Shown here: positions 6,759-14,455 of the stretch, in pieces
Layout: each line of letters opens with the position of its first letter
Position numbering within the stretch: position 1 is the stretch's first letter
Assembly (NCBI GenBank): GCA_020050175.1
Contig: JAGVKY010000121.1
Location: forward strand, 1-21,564
Length of the DNA stretch: 21,564 bases
Direction: 5' to 3'
DNA from: Parachlamydiales bacterium
Lineage (GTDB): Bacteria; Chlamydiota; Chlamydiia; Chlamydiales; JAJFMK01
Translations under genes and position numbers: made by a program
Notes under the pieces: model-generated
Told to the model about the DNA's origin: nothing
What the model saw: the letters and a program-made list of their open reading frames with translations, nothing else
Databases searched by the model: none

Positions 6759-8276
6759 TTAAGAAGCGGCGGGAGCAATCCAGGTTTTGGCGTCCTTACG
6801 ATCCCAGGCCTTTTTGAGTTCGTGTCGCTTGGTTTCTGAGAGGCCACCCAAGTAGGAGATGGCTTGGAGAAAGCGAGCTCGAGCTCTTTCTTTACCAAGA
6901 ATTTCAAAGGAGTCGAAGAGAGGAGGGCCCTGCAATTTTCCTTGGATCGTAGCAAAGAGGATCGGCATGATCTTTTTCTTGTGATTAACCCCAAAGATTT
7001 CAGCTACTTCTCTGGATGCTTGATTCAGCGACTGAGAGGTCCAGCTTTCAAGTTCATCCAATCTCCAGATGATGGCTTGGAGGATATATGTGATCTCTTC
7101 GAATTGAAGCTTCGGAGCTTCAAAAAGCTGTTTGGTATAGGGAAGGTGATTGATAAAGAAAAAGTCGCATAGCTCCATGAATTCGCCAAATGTTTTGATC
7201 CGAGTATGGATCAAATGCATCAGGCTCTTCATGAATGTGTCATTGAATTGCCACTCTTTCAGACGTTCCCAAAGCCTATCTTCGGGTATCGAATTGAGCA
7301 GATATTGCTGATTGAGCCAGTCGAGCTTATGGACATCAAAAACAGCTCCAGAAACACCAATACGCTTAAAATCGAAGGCTTTGATGATCTCGTCTAAAGT
7401 ATAAATTTCCTTATCTTCAGGCATGCTATAGCCCATCAGAGTCAAGAAATTGACAAAAGCCTCTTTTAAATACCCTGCATCTCTGTAATAAAAAATGGAG
7501 GTAGGATTTCTTCTCTTTGAGAGTTTTTTGCCATCAGTGCCCAAAAGAAGAGGCATATGCATGAAAGTGGGCGGCGTCCACCCAAAAGCTTGATAAAGAC
7601 AGATGTGCTTTGGGGTCGAACTCATCCACTCATCACCTCGAATAACATGGGTAATTTCCATGTGATGGTCATCGACAACATTAGCTAAATGGTAAGTAGG
7701 AAAATTATCCGATTTCAAAAGAATCTGATCATCAACATCAGCCCAAGGAACCGTTACTCTTCCTTTGATGGCATCTTCAAAGACACATTCCCCTGTCAAA
7801 GGAACTTTCAATCTAACAACGTAGGATTGACCCAAGGCTTCCCTTCTTGCAATCTCATCAGGACTTAGGTTGCGGTAGCGTCGATCATAGCCTTGTTTAT
7901 TACCCAATTTTTGGGCCACTTCGCGCATCTCTTCTAACTCTTCGGCTGTTGCAAAACACTTATAGGCTTTGCCCGCATCGAGAAGCTTTTGACACTCGTT
8001 TCTGTAAAGCTCAGTTCTTTCAGATTGACGATAAGGGGCAAAAGGCCCTCCCTTATCTGGACCTTCGTCCCACTCTATCCCGCACCATTTTAGGGCTTTA
8101 TAAATATTCTCTTCGTATTCTGGGCGACTCCTTGTCTGATCGGTATCTTCGATCCTTAGGATAAAATCGCCCCCATGATGGCGGGCAAAAATCAGATTAA
8201 ATAAAGCCATATAGGCGGTCCCCACATGGGGATCACCTGTTGGAGAAGGAGCTATGCGAACGCGAACTTTTGTCAT
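6759..8276 (-). CDS. gltX: Glutamyl-tRNA synthetase
   Basis: Class Ic aminoacyl-tRNA synthetase of 505 residues that charges tRNA(Glu) with glutamate. The Rossmann signatures are clear: the HIGH-type motif reads HVGT at residues 17-20 after RIAPSPTGDP, and the KMSKS-type loop reads KLSKR at 251-255. The length equals that of chlamydial GltX. The four-Cys zinc site of the E. coli enzyme is not apparent. Chlamydiae lack a glutaminyl-tRNA synthetase and make Gln-tRNA with GatCAB, so the enzyme may be non-discriminating; that is background knowledge and not visible here. It lies 92 bases downstream of tsp on the same strand, with a poor Shine-Dalgarno (AAAAAAGACA before ATG). Confidence 0.95.
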   Translation of the reverse strand: MTKVRVRIAPSPTGDPHVGTAYMALFNLIFARHHGGDFILRIEDTDQTRSRPEYEENIYKALKWCGIEWDEGPDKGGPFAPYRQSERTELYRNECQKLLDAGKAYKCFATAEELEEMREVAQKLGNKQGYDRRYRNLSPDEIARREALGQSYVVRLKVPLTGECVFEDAIKGRVTVPWADVDDQILLKSDNFPTYHLANVVDDHHMEITHVIRGDEWMSSTPKHICLYQAFGWTPPTFMHMPLLLGTDGKKLSKRRNPTSIFYYRDAGYLKEAFVNFLTLMGYSMPEDKEIYTLDEIIKAFDFKRIGVSGAVFDVHKLDWLNQQYLLNSIPEDRLWERLKEWQFNDTFMKSLMHLIHTRIKTFGEFMELCDFFFINHLPYTKQLFEAPKLQFEEITYILQAIIWRLDELESWTSQSLNQASREVAEIFGVNHKKKIMPILFATIQGKLQGPPLFDSFEILGKERARARFLQAISYLGGLSETKRHELKKAWDRKDAKTWIAPAAS

Positions 8277-8330
8277 TGTCTTTTTTTAGAATTTGGCCCT
8301 CTATTTTGGCCATGATTTGCATTAAACGCA

Positions 8331-8363
8331 AAGGTGCAAAGTTAATTTTTATCTTCGCACCTT
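8331..8363 (-). terminator. Hairpin between tsp and gltX
   Basis: AAGGTGC (8331-8337) pairs perfectly with GCACCTT (8357-8363), and after one A/C mismatch AAG (8339-8341) pairs with CTT (8353-8355), leaving an 11-base loop. It begins just past the tsp stop (8369). Minus-strand sequence after the stem (GCGTTTAATG) has no strong T-run, so it may be a weak terminator, an mRNA-processing hairpin, or part of the gltX leader. Confidence 0.4.
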
Positions 8364-8368
8364 CCTGT

Positions 8369-10351
8369 TTAATTACTTTTTAAAAGAGGTTGCTCTTTAG
8401 CTTTTGAGAAGTCGTCTTGGTGATTGAGGATGAGGAGATCTTTCATGATGTCAACGCCCTCCTCTAGTTGGAGGTCATTCATTCCGAAAGGAGCCATTTC
8501 CGCAGTGTCAGGGAATGTTTTTTTCTTCAATTCGGTCAAAAAGTTTTGATAGTTGCCGTTTTTAGAAAGGCGCTCAGCTGAATTGCGCTTCAGTGTCGGG
8601 ATCCATTTTTGGTAGGCCTTCGAACGACGCTGCAGATTGCTTTTGTAAAGCGCTTCAAATTTGAGCCGATGGATAAAGGGAATATCGGAAAGATCGTCAT
8701 TAAACGATTCTTCAATATGGTCGCTTTCAAGAGGATATTTCGAAAATTTTTCGCCGATATCACTTTCTGAGAGAGAGCCTGGAACAACAATCTCAGAGGC
8801 AACTCCCACTAACTGAGGGCTCTTGCCGGATACGGTGTAATATCTTCCTCGAGTGACTTTATACTCGCCTTCAGGATTAACTCCCCCTTTTGCCGTGCTA
8901 TCTAGAGTAAATGTCTGAAAGGATCCTTTTCCAAAGGAATGGTCATCTCCAACAATCAGAGCTCTCCCATAATCTTGCAACGTCTGGGCGACAATTTCTG
9001 AAGCAGAAGCTGAAGTTCTATCAATCAGCACGATCAAAGGGCCGCTCCAGAGAGGGGGGCCTTCTAGATTGCGAAGCTTTTGAACTTCTCCTGTTTCATC
9101 TTTAATCGAAACAACAACACCTTTAGTGATAAAGAGGCCCGTTACCGCTACTGCCTGGTTGAGAAGTCCCCCGGTATTATTTCTAAGATCCAAGATCACC
9201 CCTTCAATAGGGTGCTCTTTTTTGATCTGGTTTAAAGCTCGAGTTAAATCTTTTGTCGAAGAGGTTTCGGGGTCTTGGTAAAAAGAGTGGAGCCTAAGAA
9301 CAGCAATCACCCCTTTGCCAAAAGGAAACAGCGTCGCCTTATAACGGGCTTCATTAAGGACAACTTCTCCTCGATTCACCGTGACATCCAGCTTCTCCTC
9401 CCCCTTACCATCTGCAGCTTTTCTAACGACGGTCAATACAACAGGAGTGTTTTCTGGTCCGCGGATCATGGAAACGACATCCGAGATATCCATCCCAACA
9501 ACGGGCTCGCCATTCACTGCAATGATTCGATCTTTGGCACGGAGCTCCTTTCCTCTAGAAGAAGGACCCCCTTCCACAATCTTGGTCACGGTGAAGCCGT
9601 TGATATCATCCCTTAAAAGCACTCCAATTCCCTGTAGGCGCTGTTGGAAATTGATAAGGAATTGAGAAGCTTCTTCGGGAGTAAAATAATTGGTCTGACT
9701 ATCAAGGGAGAGAGCAACAGCTTTTAAAAGTTCGGCGTAAACAAGATTTTTCCTGAATTTCATATCAGGCGAGGTCATCTCCTCTTCTGTTTTAGCTTCT
9801 CTCTTGTCAATTCTTTGGAGGGTTTTTTCTTTTAGTTCTGGAGAGAGGTTATTGATCGCATCAAGTTGAAGAGCACGGTAAGCTAAAATTTTCTCAATCA
9901 ATTCCTTTTCATTTTTAGCCCAAGGAGAGTCCCGAAACGCTTGAGGTGAGACATGATCGGGCAAAGGCATCCCTTCAAGAGAGGGTTCAATCGACCTTCG
10001 CCTGGTGATGGCCTTGCCAAGAGCATCCTGCATGGCAAAAAAAGTTGAAAAATCCCCTTTTCTAAAAGCCTCAATAGCGGCTTCTAAAGCCTTATCTTGA
10101 GGGTCGAGCCACTTTTCTATATCTGGAACAGTAAAATATGTCTTTGTTGGATCTAGCTCGTCTAAAAAGCTTTGAAAAATCCGTCGCATGACCAAAGGAT
10201 TTAAATCCTTCTGCGAGGCGTGCTGCCTCATGATCTCCCGTGATTTTTTAAGAACAATCTCAGGAGTTAATTCTGGCGGCTTCATCCCCAAAAGGAGAAA
10301 AAACAGGGGGAGGAGGAAATAGAGCATGCGAGGGGTCATGATGCGCATCAT
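8369..10351 (-). CDS. tsp: Tail-specific protease (Tsp/Prc, peptidase family S41)
   Basis: A 660-residue envelope protease that degrades proteins from exposed C-termini. An N-terminal hydrophobic stretch (residues 10-22, YFLLPLFFLLLGM) is a likely signal peptide or anchor. A PDZ domain spans about 235-312. The catalytic dyad is recognisable: Ser449 in TSASASE (446-452) and Lys475 in FGKGSF (473-478), spaced as in E. coli Prc with one extra residue. The C-terminal 150 residues form the helical domain typical of long Tsp forms. Its start overlaps the upstream stop as ATGA, and the start codons lie in a 14-bp palindrome (10338-10351), so translation is probably coupled. Chlamydia Tsp (recalled as CT441) has similar length. 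Confidence 0.93.
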   Translation of the reverse strand: MMRIMTPRMLYFLLPLFFLLLGMKPPELTPEIVLKKSREIMRQHASQKDLNPLVMRRIFQSFLDELDPTKTYFTVPDIEKWLDPQDKALEAAIEAFRKGDFSTFFAMQDALGKAITRRRSIEPSLEGMPLPDHVSPQAFRDSPWAKNEKELIEKILAYRALQLDAINNLSPELKEKTLQRIDKREAKTEEEMTSPDMKFRKNLVYAELLKAVALSLDSQTNYFTPEEASQFLINFQQRLQGIGVLLRDDINGFTVTKIVEGGPSSRGKELRAKDRIIAVNGEPVVGMDISDVVSMIRGPENTPVVLTVVRKAADGKGEEKLDVTVNRGEVVLNEARYKATLFPFGKGVIAVLRLHSFYQDPETSSTKDLTRALNQIKKEHPIEGVILDLRNNTGGLLNQAVAVTGLFITKGVVVSIKDETGEVQKLRNLEGPPLWSGPLIVLIDRTSASASEIVAQTLQDYGRALIVGDDHSFGKGSFQTFTLDSTAKGGVNPEGEYKVTRGRYYTVSGKSPQLVGVASEIVVPGSLSESDIGEKFSKYPLESDHIEESFNDDLSDIPFIHRLKFEALYKSNLQRRSKAYQKWIPTLKRNSAERLSKNGNYQNFLTELKKKTFPDTAEMAPFGMNDLQLEEGVDIMKDLLILNHQDDFSKAKEQPLLKSN

Positions 10352-12336
10352 CCCTCAAGTTGCTCTAATCGTGCAATGATCTCTCCACATTTGCCCACTT
10401 CATACGAAAAAAGAGGAAGCCCGTTTTTTAACGGTTTTCTTTCAAGTCCTTGAGGTGTAATACGATAATGCCAACCGTCCGGAACAATAATTTTCTCTCC
10501 TCCCTCAAACTTTACTCCCCTTGCCTCAAAGAAACTGTCCCCTTCAAGGACAATTTCTAGACTTTCTCTTCGCTTAACCTCTCCTTTCCAGAAACGATTT
10601 TCTTCTGAATAGTCGATCCCCAAATTGTCAACGATCACCTCTTCAAGGAGACACTTACCTATGGCATGAGAGTAGGCTAAAAGCCCTTCCGAGGATAAAG
10701 TCCCTAATGGGCGTTTGGCGTGGATGATAAGGGAACCTTTAACTTCAACACCCCTTAAAGCGACTTCTCCTATTTCAAGTTCAACCTCAGCCCCTGGATG
10801 AAATTTTCCCTTCATGATTTTTTGGGCAATGAGCTGAAAAGGGGGGCCCAAAGCGGGATGATAACTGAAGAGAAAGGGAGGGTTTTTTAGATCATATTCA
10901 GCGGCGAAAGGCATTGTTGGAACGTCGAATTGGCAATAATCTCTTAAGAGCCTTTCCATCAAAACTAGGTGATCATAGAAGGCCCCCTCGGGGGTATCTT
11001 CAATCCCTCTCCCGGCTTCATAGGACTTTTTAGTAGGAGAGATTGTTTTTTGCCGTTCGTTAAAAGCCACAAATGACTTTAATTCTTCTGTCCCCTGTTT
11101 TGCTCGGATCAAATCTCCGATCGATTGCATCAAAGTTTCAAGCCGTCCTCCTATCTTCTCGATCACATCAGGTCCTCTGCGGGAGAAAGTTTGAACTTTC
11201 GTTTTAGGGTTGAGGATAAGGCCTGGAAAGGGATTTTCATGGCTTAAAGCTTTGACTGTCGAAAGGTCGCCAAAAAGAAGATTGGTATTGGATGGAAATT
11301 TCGAATAGGCACTGCCTGGTTTCACAGGTTCGTCCACAATTTCAAAACGGGAAAAATCGGTGTATTCAACGGCTGTAAGCCTTAGGGTGCCCTCTTCTTC
11401 CACGAGGAGATTAACTCCCTCAGGCGCTCCGACTCTTCTTGGACAGGAAAGATAGCCAAATCCCTTGTCCTCCATCACACCAATTCCCACAAAGGCAAGG
11501 AGGGAAAAATCTAATCCAGCAATGGGATTATTGATTTGCCTCACAAGAACTTTGGATCGGTTATGCCTTTCGAGCCAAGCGAAGACCCCTTTCTCTCTAG
11601 CAAGCTTCCATAAAAGACCATGTCCTCCTGGCTTCATGGCGAGCTTCCAAGGAGCCGTAAACATCCACCCGCCTTCTTGGGAGATTAGAGGAGCTTGCGG
11701 CTGTTTAAAAAGAAAGAAATGGCTCTTTGGGCGATGAAACCACTCACCCTCTTCTAGGAGACGGACAATGTGGCCATGATTGTCTTTCTCATCGCTAGTC
11801 ATCAAAGCGATGGGAGTGACAATTGACTTCCCAAATAATTTAAAAAAAAGAGATTCCTTTCCTTGGACATCTCGCACCAAGCATTCTAAAAGATTCCTAC
11901 CTAGATAAGGGAGGCATGCAGCGGGTAAAGGCTCTTTTGTAGAATCGCAAAGGAGAGAGAGGCGATCTCCAGCGCCACCTAATGGGTAAATTTCACCAAT
12001 AAGAGGGAGGGAAGTGAGCCCATAAAGAATATATTTTGGGTCAATTTCTCTTATATCCCAATGAGGCGGAGGAAAAAGACGTCCTTTGGAAGTCTCATTT
12101 TTTCCTTCCAAAAGACCCATCACCTTTTGATAATAGCCAGCAATCCCGCCAATTGAGGAGTAGAACTGATCTACTTCTTTAATTTCTTTAATAAAAGAGT
12201 TGAATCCATCTTGATCTTGGGGATCAAAATGTTCATGTTCAATACTATCCGAAAGAGTTGAAAAGAAACGAATAAAGGCTTCTTTCTCTTCTTCGGAGGT
12301 TTTTTCGAACCAGCTCTCGGGGATAATTGTGTACAT
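10348..12336 (-). CDS. UGP-like UTP-sugar-1-phosphate uridylyltransferase family protein
   Basis: A 662-residue soluble protein with hallmarks of eukaryote-type UDP-sugar pyrophosphorylases: the nucleotide-binding loop PLGGAGDRL at about residues 118-126, PIALMTS at 175-181, KPGGHG at 235-240 (compare KPPGHGD) and RQINNP at 266-271. The reaction would be UTP plus sugar-1-phosphate to UDP-sugar plus pyrophosphate; the sugar is unknown. The C-terminal 150 residues look beta-rich, perhaps a beta-helix. It may be closest to the plastid UGP3 type, but I recall this only by motif. It heads a minus-strand operon with tsp (ATGA overlap), and its start is 86 bases from the divergent SWIB gene. Much longer than bacterial GalU or GlmU. 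Confidence 0.65.
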   Translation of the reverse strand: MYTIIPESWFEKTSEEEKEAFIRFFSTLSDSIEHEHFDPQDQDGFNSFIKEIKEVDQFYSSIGGIAGYYQKVMGLLEGKNETSKGRLFPPPHWDIREIDPKYILYGLTSLPLIGEIYPLGGAGDRLSLLCDSTKEPLPAACLPYLGRNLLECLVRDVQGKESLFFKLFGKSIVTPIALMTSDEKDNHGHIVRLLEEGEWFHRPKSHFFLFKQPQAPLISQEGGWMFTAPWKLAMKPGGHGLLWKLAREKGVFAWLERHNRSKVLVRQINNPIAGLDFSLLAFVGIGVMEDKGFGYLSCPRRVGAPEGVNLLVEEEGTLRLTAVEYTDFSRFEIVDEPVKPGSAYSKFPSNTNLLFGDLSTVKALSHENPFPGLILNPKTKVQTFSRRGPDVIEKIGGRLETLMQSIGDLIRAKQGTEELKSFVAFNERQKTISPTKKSYEAGRGIEDTPEGAFYDHLVLMERLLRDYCQFDVPTMPFAAEYDLKNPPFLFSYHPALGPPFQLIAQKIMKGKFHPGAEVELEIGEVALRGVEVKGSLIIHAKRPLGTLSSEGLLAYSHAIGKCLLEEVIVDNLGIDYSEENRFWKGEVKRRESLEIVLEGDSFFEARGVKFEGGEKIIVPDGWHYRITPQGLERKPLKNGLPLFSYEVGKCGEIIARLEQLEG

Positions 12337-12361
12337 TGTTCTAGGTATACTCTAAAAGCTT

Positions 12362-12390
12362 TTGACTAAAATTTCCACGAGAGATACAAG
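12362..12390 (+). promoter_or_regulatory. Candidate promoter of the SWIB gene
   Basis: TTGACT (12362-12367), 17-base spacer, TACAAG (12385-12390). Five of six -35 bases and four of six -10 bases match the sigma70/sigma66 consensus with ideal spacing. The -10 ends 32 bases before the ATG. It lies in the short divergent region upstream of the UGP-like gene. Confidence 0.5.
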
Positions 12391-12422
12391 AGGACTCTAA
12401 AGATCATCATCTCAAGGAGTAA

Positions 12423-12707
12423 ATGATGCCTACGAAAGATAAAAAGAACTCTGCATTCATGCGTCCAGTCCAGGTCAGTGAATCTCTTCAAGAAATTGTT
12501 GGCAAAGGACCGATGCCACGCACTGAAGTTACAAAGTTAGTCTGGGCTTATATTAAAAAACACAATCTACAAGATAAAAAGAACAAGCGTATGATCAACC
12601 CTGATGCTAAGCTTGGCAAAGTCTTGGGAAGCGCCCAAATCGACATGTTCAAAATGACGAGCAAAATTTCGACTCACCTAAAAGATACAGCAGCAGTCGC
12701 TAAATAG
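12423..12707 (+). CDS. Stand-alone SWIB (BAF60b) domain protein
   Basis: A small basic protein of 94 residues that is almost entirely one SWIB domain: MRPVQVSESLQEIVGKG is followed by PMPRTEVTKLVWAYIKKHNL and NKRMINPDAKL. SWIB domains occur in eukaryotic SWI/SNF subunits and MDM2 relatives and are rare in bacteria; chlamydiae carry them alone or fused to topoisomerase I, probably a eukaryotic acquisition. A role in chromatin or DNA topology is assumed, not shown. AAGGAG (12414-12419) is three bases from the first ATG (12423) and six from the second (12426), so the second may be the real start (93 residues). C. trachomatis CT460 is the recalled counterpart. A structured noncoding region follows. 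Confidence 0.92.
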   Translation: MMPTKDKKNSAFMRPVQVSESLQEIVGKGPMPRTEVTKLVWAYIKKHNLQDKKNKRMINPDAKLGKVLGSAQIDMFKMTSKISTHLKDTAAVAK

Positions 12708-12715
12708 GCAGCTCT

Positions 12716-12905
12716 TGGAGAGGTGATTGCATAAATCGCTTTGCCTGAAAAAATAGATGATTTTTGCGCCGGTGGTCAAAGCCTGCTTGCAGGCTTGTAT
12801 CAGAGTGACGAGGCAACCCAATAGGGTTGATGAGGAGCTCCCGATGAACACCCGCGTAAAAAGGGCGATTTTAACGAGCGAATGGATTTTGCAATTACCT
12901 CTTTA
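12716..12905 (+). ncRNA. Candidate structured RNA (possible ncRNA or ispD leader)
   Basis: The 255 bases between the SWIB stop and the ispD start hold no convincing gene but fold as a long rod. GAGGTGATTGCA (12720-12731) pairs with TGCAATTACCTC (12890-12901); AAATC (12733-12737) with GATTT (12885-12889); GCT (12738-12740) with AGC (12877-12879); TTTTTGCGC (12761-12769) with GCGTAAAAA (12854-12862); and GGTG (12771-12774) with CACC (12849-12852). The apex carries two perfect hairpins, AAGCCTG/CAGGCTT (12779-12796) and CAACCC/GGGTTG (12814-12829). Both wobble positions are G-U only in plus-strand RNA. About 186 bases with a bubble after the closing stem recalls 6S RNA, but I see no sequence match to 6S, RNase P, tmRNA, SRP RNA or a known riboswitch. 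Confidence 0.5.
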
Positions 12906-12939
12906 GTGCGGTGACTTTTTTTTCAAAAAGTTACCCACT
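12905..12939 (+). promoter_or_regulatory. Fifteen-base-pair stem-loop just upstream of ispD
   Basis: AGTG (12905-12908) pairs with CACT (12936-12939); after a bulged C, GGTGACTTTTT (12910-12920) pairs with AAAAAGTTACC (12925-12935) around TTTC. The single wobble is G-U in plus-strand RNA. No T-run follows the stem, though a T8 run is within it. It ends 15 bases before the ispD ribosome site, so it could separate the upstream RNA from ispD or affect ispD expression. Confidence 0.45.
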
Positions 12940-12962
12940 CCAAAAAATTGATTGGAGATATA

Positions 12963-13652
12963 ATGATCTCCATGACTCACGCTCTAATTCTCCTCTCTGG
13001 AGGAAAAGGGACTCGCTTTGGCAGCGATCTCCCCAAACAGTATATTTCGATCAACGGCTTGCCGGTCGTTCTCTATAGCTTCTTAAAATTTCTCTACCAC
13101 CCAGAATTCACAAATTTTGTCATTGTAGCTGAGTCTGAATGGCACTCTTTTTTTAAACAATGTTTTGACAAAGGAAAGCGAGAAGGACAGCAGCTTTTGT
13201 TTGCTAGACCTGGGGCAAGAAGACAAGATTCTCTTTTAAACGGTTTCTCTCTCCTCTCCCCATTTGATGGACTAGTCGCCATCCATGATGGGGCTCGCCC
13301 TTTTATCTCCTCTGAGTTGATCGATCGAACACTTCATGGAGCTAAAAAACAGGGGGCGGCAGCTCCGGCAATGCCTGTCTCTTTTACTGTAAAAAAAGCT
13401 AAAAGCGACGGAACTGTGGAAGAGACGATCGACCGGGCTACGCTAAGGGAGATACAAACTCCCCAGATTCTGACTTACGATCTTTTAAAAAATGGCTTAC
13501 GAGACTTTTCTGATGTCACCGACGACCTCATGCTTGTCGAAAGGATGGGACATCGTCCCCTTTTAGTATCTGGCGAAAGATGGAACCTTAAAATCACTCA
13601 CCCCGAAGATTTAGAATTAGCTCAATGGATTATAGGAAAACTTACTTTTTAA
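12963..13652 (+). CDS. ispD: 2-C-methyl-D-erythritol 4-phosphate cytidylyltransferase
   Basis: Third enzyme of the non-mevalonate (MEP) isoprenoid pathway, joining CTP and MEP to give CDP-methylerythritol in the cytoplasm. The CTP-binding signature SGGKGTRFGSDLPKQY is at about residues 12-27, and VAIHDGARPF (about 101-110) is the second conserved block. I place the start at ATG 12963 because GGAG (12954-12957) lies five bases upstream; this gives 229 residues. The frame is open back to a TTG at 12948, which lacks a ribosome site, and another ATG follows at 12972. The last 28 bases overlap truA. In Chlamydia the same pair, ispD-truA, is adjacent (recalled as CT462-CT463). Confidence 0.95.
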   Translation: MISMTHALILLSGGKGTRFGSDLPKQYISINGLPVVLYSFLKFLYHPEFTNFVIVAESEWHSFFKQCFDKGKREGQQLLFARPGARRQDSLLNGFSLLSPFDGLVAIHDGARPFISSELIDRTLHGAKKQGAAAPAMPVSFTVKKAKSDGTVEETIDRATLREIQTPQILTYDLLKNGLRDFSDVTDDLMLVERMGHRPLLVSGERWNLKITHPEDLELAQWIIGKLTF

Positions 13653-14455
13653 AGATTTCCTATGATGGGACACCCTATGTAGGGTGGCAGGTTCAACCTA
13701 ATGGGCTCTCGGTTCAAGGGGTTTTGCAAGAAAAACTCTCCCTTTTGCTCAAAGAGGATATCCGCCTTGTCGGGTCGGGAAGAACTGACAGCGGAGTTCA
13801 CGCTCTAGGTCAGTGCGCCCATTTTAGGACAGAAAAAATTTTTGATCCCGATCGGTTGCTCTACCCCCTTAATGCGATTTTGCCTTACAACATTCGGATT
13901 TTGGCCTTTCAAGAGGTCCCTAATTCTTTCCATGCCCGCTTCTCCGCTCAAAAAAAAATTTATCACTACCATATTGCCCTAGGGGGAACCGTTCTTCCCT
14001 TCCTCTACCGGTATCGAACATACGTCAGAAAAAAAGTTGATCTCGACCTTTTAAAAGAAGGGGCCAAGCTCTTTGTCGGGACACATAACTTTGCCCCTTT
14101 TGCTAATGAAAATGACCGGGGATCAGCAAAACATAAGCCAGTAAAAACTCTTTATAGAGTCGAAGTCGTCGAGGAAGAGGGGGGTATTCGGATCGAATTC
14201 GAAGGGGATGGCTTTCTCTACAAAATGGTAAGAAATATGGTGGGTCAGCTTCTTACCATTGGGCAAGAAAAAGCTCCTGTAGAGAGCATCCCTGAAATTT
14301 TCGCCTCAGGAGATCGGAAGCGCTGCGCCGCTGCAGCTCCCGCTCAAGGCCTTTTCCTTGTCGCTGTCCACTATCCAGAGGAGTTCTTCGAAAGAAGAGT
14401 AATGGACAACTCCCTTCCCCTTGAATCTCTCGATCTCGGGATAGATGAAGGTTGA
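13625..14455 (+). CDS. truA: tRNA pseudouridine(38-40) synthase
   Basis: Converts uridines 38-40 in the tRNA anticodon arm to pseudouridine. The 276-residue protein has the TruA N-terminal block KISYDGTPYVGWQVQPN (10-26), the catalytic motif GRTDSGVHA with Asp55, and the conserved core KMVRNMVGQLL (about 200-210). The start ATG at 13625 lies inside ispD with no clear Shine-Dalgarno, so translation is likely coupled. The conserved core ends at about GLFLVAVHYP; the roughly 25 residues after that run antisense to the C-terminus of the convergent HAD gene over 150 shared bases. The tail may therefore be lineage-specific. Confidence 0.94.
   Translation: MDYRKTYFLKISYDGTPYVGWQVQPNGLSVQGVLQEKLSLLLKEDIRLVGSGRTDSGVHALGQCAHFRTEKIFDPDRLLYPLNAILPYNIRILAFQEVPNSFHARFSAQKKIYHYHIALGGTVLPFLYRYRTYVRKKVDLDLLKEGAKLFVGTHNFAPFANENDRGSAKHKPVKTLYRVEVVEEEGGIRIEFEGDGFLYKMVRNMVGQLLTIGQEKAPVESIPEIFASGDRKRCAAAAPAQGLFLVAVHYPEEFFERRVMDNSLPLESLDLGIDEG

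Noticed and set aside
12337..12361. TATACC as a -10 box for the UGP-tsp operon
   Set aside because: It would place the start only a few bases before the ATG and has no matching -35.
12716..12905. Assignment of the structured region to 6S RNA, RNase P RNA, tmRNA, SRP RNA or a lysine/cobalamin riboswitch
   Set aside because: The conserved sequence elements I know for each are absent; only the overall shape recalls 6S RNA, so it is left as unclassified.
12948..12962. TTG start for ispD
   Set aside because: No ribosome site precedes it, while ATG 12963 has GGAG at the right distance.
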